A stretch of 14,401 bases of DNA from Clostridiales bacterium (GTDB lineage Bacteria > Bacillota > Clostridia > Oscillospirales > Oscillospiraceae): NCBI GenBank assembly GCA_019418525.1, contig DYBS01000026.1, forward strand, positions 371 to 14,771. The letters are read 5' to 3'. Position 1 is the stretch's first letter. Every line of letters begins with the position of its first letter. The notes under the pieces were generated by a model. That model searched no databases. It saw only the letters and a list, made by a program, of their open reading frames with translations, and was not told the origin of the DNA. The translations under genes and the position numbers were made by a program. Below are positions 1 to 6,949 of the stretch, one piece after another.

Positions 1-381
1 GGGGAGGAAAAGACGGTCCCCGCCGTGGAGACTCCCGCGGCCCGGCTGCGCCGGGCCAGGTACCGCTGGGTCATGGACCACAGCGGAGACCTCTACCGGG
101 AGGGGTTGTCCCGGAGCCAGCTGGGGAGCATCCAGGCCCTGTGCGAGAAGGCCATGGCCAGCGGGAATACGGCGGAGCTGCTGGCCCGTCTGGAGAAAGA
201 CACCGGGGATCGGGGGGCTCAGCACGCCGCCCGCTTCCGCGGGATCGACCGGCTGATCCGGCAGGTGCTGAATACCCCGCTGGAGCAGACTCTGGGCGCG
301 CCCGGACCGGATGGTGCCGCACAGCGGCTGGAGCTGCTGTGCCTGCTCTTTGACCACAGCCGAAAGGAGGGAGAGGCATGA
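1..381 (+). CDS. C-terminal end of an alpha-helical protein of the CRISPR operon (5' partial)
   Basis: The frame is open from the first base of the window, so the gene starts upstream; the GTG at 25 is not a convincing start because coding continues through it. At least 126 residues are visible and end at TGA 379-381. The visible part looks wholly helical, rich in Arg, Leu, Ala and Glu, with no cysteine cluster, RAMP glycine loop or GGDD motif. The stop overlaps the start of the next gene in ATGA, so it is translationally coupled to the CRISPR RAMP gene. By position and helical character it could be a small (Cas11/Csm2-like) subunit or the C-terminal helical domain of Cas10. I do not recognise the sequence; both readings are inference from context. 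Confidence 0.6.
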   Translation, partial: GEEKTVPAVETPAARLRRARYRWVMDHSGDLYREGLSRSQLGSIQALCEKAMASGNTAELLARLEKDTGDRGAQHAARFRGIDRLIRQVLNTPLEQTLGAPGPDGAAQRLELLCLLFDHSRKEGEA

Positions 382-1664
382 GCGCGACCTTTATGAGAGC
401 GGTACGCTACTGGGTGGAGGCGGTCTGCCTTACCCCTCTGCGCACCGGCGGAGCCGACGGCGCGGCGGACACCGTGCTGCGGGACTGGACGGGCAGGCCC
501 TTTATCCAGGGGACCTCACTGGCGGGTGCCCTCCGGGGCTGGCTGGCGGACCGGGACCCCTGCCAAGTGGAGGCTCTCTTCGGCAGCCAGCAGCAGAGCG
601 GGAGTTTGATGGTGTCCGACGGCCTCTTTGAGGTTGCGGCGGAGCAGCAGACCCGCCCCCGGCTGCACATCAACGGGGCCACCGGGACCGCCGCCGACGG
701 CGGAAAGTTTGACGTGGCGCACATCGCCGCCGGGTCCAGACTGACCTTCACCCTCACCTGGCTGGGGAGCGAGGAGACGCTGGAGCAGACCGGCGCGGTG
801 GAGCAGATGCTCGCCGCCCTCCACGCCGGGGAGATCCGGCTGGGGGCGCAAAAGACCAACGGCTTTGGCCGGGTGTCCCTCGCCGTGCAGAAGCGGAGCT
901 ACCGCATGGAGGACGAGGGGGACCGCACGGCCTGGCTGGAGGACCGGGAGGACGGAACGCCGCTCGCCCTGCCAAAGCTGACTTCGGGCGGCCAGGTGGT
1001 CTTTACCCTCACCGGCCGGGCGGACAGCATCCTGGTGAAAGCGGGTGCCCGGGAGATGCGGAGCAGTCCCAAGGGCGGAAACCGCAATGTGACCGTTCCG
1101 CTCCGAGAGAATGGCCGGGCCATCCTGCCGGGCTCCTCGGTAAAGGGGGCCGTGCGGGCCCGGGTGACGGCCATTGCGGAGCTTCTGGGGCTGGAGAAGG
1201 CTGTCACCGAAGAACTCTTCGGCCGCATGAACCGGAGAGGCGAAAACCCGGACAACGGCCTTCCGGGTAAGGTGCGATTTGAGGATGCGGTGCTCTCCGG
1301 CCAGAGCCAGGAGATCAGCCGCATCCGCATCAACCGCTTCACCGGCGGCGTCATCCGGCAGGGCCTCTTTGTGGAAGAGCCCATCCGGAGCGAGATCACG
1401 CTGCGCATCACCCTGCCGGTGGGGGAGACCAGGGGCTGCGGCCTGCTGCTCTACGCCCTGCGGGATCTGGGGCTGGGGCTCTATAACCTGGGCAGCGGCG
1501 GCGCTGTGGGCCGGGGCTATCTGGGGGTGGACACCATCCGGGCCCAGGCGCCCGACGGTACGGAAGCCTGCCTGCGCTTTGACCAGGACCGGCGCTGCAC
1601 CATGGAGGACCCCAGCGGGCTCTTCGCCCGGTGGCTGGACGCGGTAAGGAGGGATGAGGCGTGA
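378..1664 (+). CDS. Double Cas7 (Csm3-like RAMP) fusion, type III CRISPR backbone subunit
   Basis: 428 aa containing two complete Cas7/RAMP units in tandem. Unit 1 (about 8-170) has a TPLRTGG entry strand, the PFIQGTSLAGALR segment (41-53), LFGS and a RLHING strand, and the glycine loop GAQKTNGFGR (156-165). Unit 2 (about 200-388) repeats the order: AILPGSSVKGAVR (248-260), LFG (280-282), KVRFEDAVL, INRFTGG and a second glycine loop GSGGAVGRG (372-380). Such subunits form the crRNA-binding filament of type III complexes, and a conserved Asp near the entry loop of Csm3 cuts target RNA. D31, in the sequence DTVLRD, sits where that Asp is expected in unit 1; unit 2 has NRNVTVPL in the matching place, with no Asp. 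The ATG at 378 has AAGGAGGG (364-371) upstream, and the stop overlaps the next gene as GTGA. Confidence 0.88.
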   Translation: MSATFMRAVRYWVEAVCLTPLRTGGADGAADTVLRDWTGRPFIQGTSLAGALRGWLADRDPCQVEALFGSQQQSGSLMVSDGLFEVAAEQQTRPRLHINGATGTAADGGKFDVAHIAAGSRLTFTLTWLGSEETLEQTGAVEQMLAALHAGEIRLGAQKTNGFGRVSLAVQKRSYRMEDEGDRTAWLEDREDGTPLALPKLTSGGQVVFTLTGRADSILVKAGAREMRSSPKGGNRNVTVPLRENGRAILPGSSVKGAVRARVTAIAELLGLEKAVTEELFGRMNRRGENPDNGLPGKVRFEDAVLSGQSQEISRIRINRFTGGVIRQGLFVEEPIRSEITLRITLPVGETRGCGLLLYALRDLGLGLYNLGSGGAVGRGYLGVDTIRAQAPDGTEACLRFDQDRRCTMEDPSGLFARWLDAVRRDEA

Positions 1665-2044
1665 GACGGGAAAAGTTGAACGTGCAGGAGGCCCTGCGCC
1701 GGGGAAGCGCCCTGCCTTACGGCTGGATCTGCACCCTGAGCGGCGTGTCGCTGGGGCCGGTTCCCGAGGAGCTGCCGCTGGAGGAACTGGTGGAGGCCCG
1801 GCTGTTTGGCCCCACGGAGGAGGTGCGCCTCTTCCGCCGGGAGGGGGAGCTGCAGGCCGCCGCCCTTGCCGAGGAGCCGGGGGACCGGGTCCTGGCGGAG
1901 ACCTACGCCATTCAGAACAAGGCCCTCTTCGGGAATGAGCTGACGGTACATCAGATTCTGGACGCCGACGAGGACGGGCAGTGTTACATCGCCGCCGTGC
2001 GTCTGGCGGACTGGAAGGGAGGGGCAGAGCATGGAGAGAAATAA
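1661..2044 (+). CDS. csx19: Small Csx19/TIGR03984-like CRISPR-associated protein
   Basis: 127 aa, mixed alpha/beta, without cysteine clusters or membrane segments. A GTG start at 1661 is chosen because AAGGAGGG (1646-1653) lies 7 bases upstream and GTGA overlaps the preceding stop. The layout (a GWICTLSGVSLGPV strand near 20-34, then a VEARLFGPTEEVRLFRREGE segment near 45-64, then ALFGNE and a closing YIAAVRLADW strand) resembles what I remember of the TIGR03984/Csx19 family, a poorly understood accessory protein of type III-D loci. The strongest support is context: it sits directly before a TIGR03986-type RAMP gene, and those two families are known to occur together. The gene overlaps the next one by 14 bases. 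The family call rests on memory of the pattern and should be treated as probable. Confidence 0.6.
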   Translation: MRREKLNVQEALRRGSALPYGWICTLSGVSLGPVPEELPLEELVEARLFGPTEEVRLFRREGELQAAALAEEPGDRVLAETYAIQNKALFGNELTVHQILDADEDGQCYIAAVRLADWKGGAEHGEK

Positions 2045-3848
2045 GGTGCGCGCGCCCTATAACTTTGTGCCCTTTTCGGATAAGCTCCTCATCCGCTATG
2101 AAAGCCTTGAGGAGCTGCCCCGCCACGACCGCATGGACCCGGCGCTGAAAAGCGGCGAGATCCAGGTGGAGCTGAAGGCCGAGACGCCGGTCTTTGTGTC
2201 GGACGGGCAGCCGGACCCCCACTTTTTCCGGGGGGCGGACGGGACGTACCAGATCCCCGGCTCCACGGTGCGGGGACTGGTGCGGGAGAATATGCAGATC
2301 CTGGGCTTTGGCCTGGTGCGCCCGGGCGAGGACCTGGACGACGTGCAGATCTATTTCCGCGAGATAGCGGCTGCCCGTGGGAGCACCGGCGGACCGCTGA
2401 AGGAGTACTACTGGGGGGCGCTGGACATCAAGAGCGGACGGACCCCCTCCGGCAAAACCTTTACCACGCCCCGGAGTGTGCGGGGCGGCTACCTGTGCCG
2501 GGAGGGCGGAGCTTACTGCATCCGACCGGTCCGGGGGGAGGTGCTGCGGGTGTCCCGCAGCCACCCGGACGTAAAACAATTTGGAACAGGAGATGCCCGC
2601 ACCGTACCGGTGTCCTATCAGGCGGGGGACGGGGCGGTGAAAAGGCTGGCTCCGGCTGGACAGCCCGGGATGGCGCAGGGGGAGCTTCTCTTCACCGGGC
2701 GACCGGTGAGCAAGGTATCCAATCACCTCTATCTTTTCCCTGTGGAGGATGAGGAGGCGGAGCCCATTCCCGTGTCGGACCACGACGTGCTCGCCTATCA
2801 GATGGACCTGGAGGGACGGAGGAATTCCCTGAAGGCCTATTATGATGTGGACTTTTGGGGGCTTCCCAAGGAGGGGGAGCGCAAGGCGGTCTTTTACATC
2901 CGGTATGAGAAGCAGACCTACTTTGGCCGCTCCCGCTTCCTGCGCATCGGCTACCGTCACTCCCTCTCTCAAGGGCTGCCGCAGCACCACCGGGAACGGC
3001 TGGCGCAGGGCGAGCCGGTGCTGGACTACCCCTCCGCCGTTCTGGGCTTTGCCCGGGGCCAGGTGGCCTACCGCTCCCGGGTGTCCTTCGGGGACTTCCG
3101 GCTGGAGGGGAAGGCCAAGGAACTGCCGCCGGTCAAAACGGTGCTGGGCGAGCCCAAGCCCAGCTTTTACCCCGGCTATGTGGAGGAAGGAAAGCACTAT
3201 AACGAGGACGACTTCCGCCTGCGGGGTTACAAGCAGTACTGGCTCAAGGAGGCCGAGCATATCCCGGCCAAAAAGGAGAATGTGGCCTCCACCTTGCGGC
3301 CCCTGGATCGGGGAAGCGTGTTCCGGGGGACCATCCGCTATCAAAACCTGACCGAGGACGAGCTGGGCCTGCTGCTGTGGGCCATTCGGCTGGACGAGGG
3401 CTGCTTCCAGACCCTCGGTATGGGCAAGCCCTACGGCTACGGGCGGATGAAGGTGACCATTTCCGCGCTGCGGGAGTTGGAGGTGGACAAACTCTACACT
3501 CCGACCGGGCTGTGCGGCGCCCGGAAAGAGAACGGCGCGGAGGCGGTGGAGGGGTACATCCGCGCCTATGACGCCTATGCCGCCGACGCGCTGCGGGTGA
3601 AAAAGCCCAAGAAGCGCCCGTCTCTCCGCAGCCGGAATGAGATCCAGGACCTCTTCTTCCTCAAGCAAACCGTCCGCCCGGCGGAGGAGGTGTCCTACAT
3701 GGACCTGGACAAGAAAGAGTATCAGAAGATCGACGGTCCGCTGGAGTCCGTCCAAACGGTGCGTGAGCAGGCGGAACAGGGACCGGCACAGGCCGCTCCA
3801 GAGGACCCCATGGCGGCGCTGCTGGCCAAATACGGGCGCAAATTCTGA
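2031..3848 (+). CDS. TIGR03986-type CRISPR RAMP protein (type III-D-like)
   Basis: 605 aa. The N-terminus, MERNKVRAPYNFVPF, carries the APYNFVP signature typical of the TIGR03986 RAMP family. A first RAMP unit follows, with ETPVFVSDG (about 56-64), YQIPGSTVRGLVREN (about 79-93), and a long insertion to about residue 250. A second RAMP-like half has SVFRGTIRYQNLTEDELGLL and the glycine loop LGMGKPYGYGR (about 462-472). The last 110 residues form a basic then acidic, Pro/Gln-rich tail not obviously part of a fold, ending LLAKYGRKF. Members are large Cas7/Cas5-like backbone subunits of type III-D-like effector complexes, so this one probably contacts crRNA and target RNA. The start at 2031 lies inside the preceding gene, behind AAGGGAGGGG (2014-2023). 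It is followed 16 bases later by the CARF-HEPN gene. Confidence 0.85.
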   Translation: MERNKVRAPYNFVPFSDKLLIRYESLEELPRHDRMDPALKSGEIQVELKAETPVFVSDGQPDPHFFRGADGTYQIPGSTVRGLVRENMQILGFGLVRPGEDLDDVQIYFREIAAARGSTGGPLKEYYWGALDIKSGRTPSGKTFTTPRSVRGGYLCREGGAYCIRPVRGEVLRVSRSHPDVKQFGTGDARTVPVSYQAGDGAVKRLAPAGQPGMAQGELLFTGRPVSKVSNHLYLFPVEDEEAEPIPVSDHDVLAYQMDLEGRRNSLKAYYDVDFWGLPKEGERKAVFYIRYEKQTYFGRSRFLRIGYRHSLSQGLPQHHRERLAQGEPVLDYPSAVLGFARGQVAYRSRVSFGDFRLEGKAKELPPVKTVLGEPKPSFYPGYVEEGKHYNEDDFRLRGYKQYWLKEAEHIPAKKENVASTLRPLDRGSVFRGTIRYQNLTEDELGLLLWAIRLDEGCFQTLGMGKPYGYGRMKVTISALRELEVDKLYTPTGLCGARKENGAEAVEGYIRAYDAYAADALRVKKPKKRPSLRSRNEIQDLFFLKQTVRPAEEVSYMDLDKKEYQKIDGPLESVQTVREQAEQGPAQAAPEDPMAALLAKYGRKF

Positions 3849-3864
3849 GAGCGGAGGGGACAAC

Positions 3865-5484
3865 ATGGCCACCAAGATCATTCTCTTTGTCAGCAGCCTG
3901 CCCAAAGGAGAGCTCCGGCGGGAGCGCTACACCTGCCCGGACGGCAGCATCGTGGAAGGCGCCCAGACCAACGAAGCGCCGGTGCGCTATCTGTTGGAGC
4001 GCTATCCCCAGGTCTCGGAGATTTTGTGCATCGTCACACCCGAGGCGGAGCCGGCTTATAGCTACCTCTGCGACATGCTGAAGGGCGACGATCCGGGGCT
4101 GGAGCTGCGCCGCATCCCCTATGAAGAGGATCAGGATTTCCGGGGAGCACCTTTGGCCCAGATTCTGGAGTGCGTCCGCCACGGGGACCAGATCCTGCTG
4201 GAGACCACCGGCGGCTTCCGAAACGCCGTGATGTATCTGCTGCTCCTGAGCCGGGTACTCTCCTATGTGGAGGTGCGCACGGCCTGCGCGGTGTATAGCA
4301 ATTTTACCCAGAAGCGCATCGAGGACGTCTCCCACCTCATTGGTCTCTTCGACTTGGTGGGCGGGATGCAGGAGCTGGCCTCCTTCGGCAGCGTACGCAC
4401 TCTGCGGGCCTATTATGGCCCGAACCCTGGCGACCCGGACATCGGGGCACTGCTCACCGCGCTGGAGCAATTGAACGAGACCATCGTCCTCTGCCGGACC
4501 AACCAGCTGGGGGAGCGGATGAAGGCCTTCAATCAGGCACTGGAGGGGGCGAAGGACTGCGCCGATCCGCTGATGCGGGCGCTCCTCCCCGCCTTCCGCC
4601 AGAAGTTTGGGAAAAAGCTCAACACGGTGAGCCTCATCAAGTGGTGCGTGGAGAGCGACATGCTCCAGCAGGCCCTGACTGTCTACACCGAGCGGGTCCC
4701 CGCCCTGATCATGAGCCGGGGGGACCTGCTCCAGATGGCCGGAGCGGCTCCCGTTCCGGCCCGGGAATATGAGGACCCGGCGGCGGTCCAATTTTTAAAG
4801 GGCTTTCTCATGCTCTCCGACCACGCGGCGGAGGAGTTGGAGGGCGAGGACGACCCGGTGCAGCGGCTGCGCAAATATGTGCCTGCCCATGTGGAGGATG
4901 TCCTGCGCCTGGCCCGGGGGGAGACGGTCCCCATCCCCACCGGACTGGAGCGGGCAGTGGAAAACCTGGCGCTGGTGGTGCGCTTGGCCTATCCGGACGG
5001 CGAGGGCCCCAAACCGGACTGGATGGAATACCTGCCGCCGGACAAGCTGTTTCTGGCGGAGCTGAGGAACTTCAAGAACCAGTCCCGCACGGCACAGGGC
5101 ATGCTGAAAAATGTGGGCGTGTTCAACCGGAGCTATCTGACCCTGCTGCTGGAGGAGGGGGGCGACCGGCCCGCCGTCCCGGCGGGGAGGGGAGACTATG
5201 TGCGCACCCTCCAGAATCTGGAGCGGCTGCTGCCCGGATCGGGCTATGAGGTCCTCTGTCCTGTGGAACAGATCAAGACCATCGCTCGGCATTACCTGTA
5301 CATCAAGGCGCTGCGCAACATGACCAACCACGCCAACGACACCGGAACGTCAGATCAGCGGCGGCTGATGGACTACCTGGCGCAATACGGCTACCAGCCT
5401 TTGGAGACCGTCACTCTGGAGCGTCTGCACCAGGTGATCCTGGACGCGCTGGACCACCTGCGCACCCGGCGCGGAAAGGAGTAA
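3865..5484 (+). CDS. CARF-HEPN ribonuclease, TM1812/Csx type
   Basis: 539 aa. The N-terminal ~180 residues form a Rossmann-like CARF domain: strand KIILFVSSLPKGE (4-16), then ILLETTGGFRN (110-120), where TTGGFR is the nucleotide-binding loop expected of CARF, then a VEVRTACAVYSNF strand and the SFGSVRTLRAYYG segment seen in TM1812-family proteins. Near the C-terminus, R484-N-M-T-N-H489 is an intact Rx4H motif of HEPN ribonucleases within a helical domain. In such proteins cyclic oligoadenylate made by Cas10 binds CARF and switches on HEPN cleavage of cellular RNA; this protein should therefore be a second-messenger-activated RNase. The ATG at 3865 has GCGGAGGGG upstream. An open frame extends further 5' into the preceding gene but lacks its own ribosome site. 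Both active motifs look intact. Confidence 0.85.
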   Translation: MATKIILFVSSLPKGELRRERYTCPDGSIVEGAQTNEAPVRYLLERYPQVSEILCIVTPEAEPAYSYLCDMLKGDDPGLELRRIPYEEDQDFRGAPLAQILECVRHGDQILLETTGGFRNAVMYLLLLSRVLSYVEVRTACAVYSNFTQKRIEDVSHLIGLFDLVGGMQELASFGSVRTLRAYYGPNPGDPDIGALLTALEQLNETIVLCRTNQLGERMKAFNQALEGAKDCADPLMRALLPAFRQKFGKKLNTVSLIKWCVESDMLQQALTVYTERVPALIMSRGDLLQMAGAAPVPAREYEDPAAVQFLKGFLMLSDHAAEELEGEDDPVQRLRKYVPAHVEDVLRLARGETVPIPTGLERAVENLALVVRLAYPDGEGPKPDWMEYLPPDKLFLAELRNFKNQSRTAQGMLKNVGVFNRSYLTLLLEEGGDRPAVPAGRGDYVRTLQNLERLLPGSGYEVLCPVEQIKTIARHYLYIKALRNMTNHANDTGTSDQRRLMDYLAQYGYQPLETVTLERLHQVILDALDHLRTRRGKE

Positions 5485-5488
5485 CCCC

Positions 5489-6115
5489 ATGAAGAAGTTT
5501 TTTACCGTCATCCCCCTCCAGGTCCCCGGTATGCTGAGCCGGTACCGCTATGAGCCAGTGGGCAACACCCGGCTTGGGATGGAGGAGGAGACCAGCTTTC
5601 CCATCCTGACCGCCATCCACGGCTACGCCCAGCCTGGGGAGCCTTTCCGGGTCATCGCGGTGGTGGCCGACTCGGAGGTGGGAAGAGCCAACTTCCAGGC
5701 CCTCCGGCAGGAGCTGGAGGCGCTGTGCGGCAAATATGGCCTGACATGTGCAGGGGTGGAGGAGGTCACGGTGCCTTCCGACGAGTCAGTGTCCGCCCAC
5801 GCAGCCACCTTCCAGAAGCTCATCGCCTACGCGGAGGATGAGGACGAGCTCTTTGCCTGCATCACCTTCGGCACCAAACCGCTGTCCATGGCGGTGCGCA
5901 TGGCGGTGCAGTACGCCTACCGGGTCAAGCGCAACACCTCTATCACCTGCATTGTCTACGGCCAGATCGACCGCCCCAGCCGGGACCCATCCACCTGGCG
6001 GGCCTATGTATACGACGAGACGGCCCTGGTGCGGCTGGACGAGATCGTCCGGGTGCTGGCGGACCGGGGCGTGGCAGACCCGGGCGCGGTGCTCCAGCGG
6101 GTCCTGGCGCTGTAA
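5489..6115 (+). CDS. Stand-alone CARF-like protein without a recognisable effector domain
   Basis: 208 aa, soluble, no signal peptide. The pattern is that of a Rossmann-like sensor: N-terminal strand KFFTVIPLQ (3-11), a second strand FRVIAVVADSEVG (53-65), a helix with many acidic residues, then LFACITFGTKPLSMAVRMA (121-139) and a hydrophobic strand SITCIVYGQ (151-159). The small-residue loop FGTKP followed by a long helix sits where CARF proteins have their ligand loop (compare TTGGFR in the upstream gene). After about 175 only a short helical tail remains, too small for a HEPN, PD-(D/E)XK or winged-helix effector. It could be a ligand-binding regulator, a ring nuclease that removes the messenger, or a partner of the next gene, 12 bases downstream. 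The CARF assignment is inference from the pattern; I do not recognise a named family. Confidence 0.6.
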   Translation: MKKFFTVIPLQVPGMLSRYRYEPVGNTRLGMEEETSFPILTAIHGYAQPGEPFRVIAVVADSEVGRANFQALRQELEALCGKYGLTCAGVEEVTVPSDESVSAHAATFQKLIAYAEDEDELFACITFGTKPLSMAVRMAVQYAYRVKRNTSITCIVYGQIDRPSRDPSTWRAYVYDETALVRLDEIVRVLADRGVADPGAVLQRVLAL

Positions 6116-6127
6116 GGGGGTGGACGC

Positions 6128-6949
6128 ATGGGACGCGATACCCGGGAAGTCCGCCTGAACCAGGCGGCGGAGCAGTGGGCGCGCCTGGAGCCGGAGGGCA
6201 ACAAGGCCGCCCGCCAGGCCCTCTATGGGGAGATGTTCGAGCTGGCCTTCCAGCTCTATGACAAGTCGGGAGAGATGTGGGTGCTGGACGCCTTTCTGGA
6301 GGCGGCGGAGAAGTTCGACCCGGACCGGACGGCCTTTTCCCACTATCTTTCTCACCTGATGAGCAAGCGGCGGGTGGACGCCCACCGGTATGAGCAGCGG
6401 CACAGTCCCGCCGGAGTCAGTCTGGAGACGCCCACGGAGGAGGACGAACAGACCGAACTGAAAGAGCTTCTGGAGGACAACACGATCAAAAAGCCAGATG
6501 ATGTCCTGGCGTGGGAGTCCTCATTTCTGGAGCTGACCTCCATGATCCTGAACTTTGCCCAGCGCCACTCTGGAAAAAGCGCCAATGAGACCCGGCGGAA
6601 TTGGTACCGGATCTTCTACACCGAGGACATGACCCTGGCCATGAAGAGTGTAGAACTGGTCCTGCTCCACGAGCGGGATGTGTTCGCCGCCATGAAGCGG
6701 GCCTATCTGGATTACTACATGAGCGCGCCCTGTACCACGAGAGAGCAGGTGAGGGTGACCTCCCTGCGGCCCTATGGCGAGGTGGTGCCGGAGCGGGCGG
6801 GAGAGACGGAAGAGACACCGCTTCCCATCCCTGCCGATGTGTCCCTGAGCTATCTGCGCCTGCGGGAGGGGAAGCAGGTGGGGGCCAGCACCCGAAGCAA
6901 CCAGCTGAAATTCTACAAGGAGGAGAAGGAGCTGATGCGGCCTTGCTGA
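6128..6949 (+). CDS. Sigma-70-like factor embedded in a type III CRISPR operon
   Basis: 273 aa. Residues 52-87 read like sigma-70 region 2: FLEAAEKFDPDRTAFSHYL, then a basic MSKRRVDAHR helix, matching the usual AVEKFDPERG..FSTY pattern. VSLETPTEEDEQ followed by LKELLED (97-117) matches the linker often seen after region 2 or 3 of sigma factors. The middle (130-200) is helical and less typical. The end (239-267) contains SYLRLREGKQVGASTRSNQL, which could form a helix-turn-helix like region 4, with a basic FYKEEKEL tail. The expected role is RNA polymerase promoter recognition. It follows the CARF-like gene by 12 bases and overlaps cas6 by 7, so it is made with the CRISPR complex. No anti-sigma or protease gene is visible. 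It could instead be a helical protein derived from a sigma factor with another job. Confidence 0.62.
   Translation: MGRDTREVRLNQAAEQWARLEPEGNKAARQALYGEMFELAFQLYDKSGEMWVLDAFLEAAEKFDPDRTAFSHYLSHLMSKRRVDAHRYEQRHSPAGVSLETPTEEDEQTELKELLEDNTIKKPDDVLAWESSFLELTSMILNFAQRHSGKSANETRRNWYRIFYTEDMTLAMKSVELVLLHERDVFAAMKRAYLDYYMSAPCTTREQVRVTSLRPYGEVVPERAGETEETPLPIPADVSLSYLRLREGKQVGASTRSNQLKFYKEEKELMRPC

Noticed and set aside
3637..3864. Longer N-terminus for the CARF-HEPN protein
   Set aside because: The extra 76 residues lie in the coding region of the preceding RAMP gene, are Arg/Ser-rich, and the ATG at 3865 has a proper ribosome site and starts the CARF strand.
516..3905. 1129-residue open frame antisense to the CRISPR genes
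   Set aside because: It is the mirror of codon bias in GC-rich coding sequence: it covers three well-supported genes, has a low-complexity Pro/Arg/His-rich product and no domain.
6601..6942. Longer N-terminus for Cas6
   Set aside because: The upstream part is out-of-frame reading of the sigma-like gene with low-complexity composition; homologous Cas6 sequence begins at LTRYTLTL.
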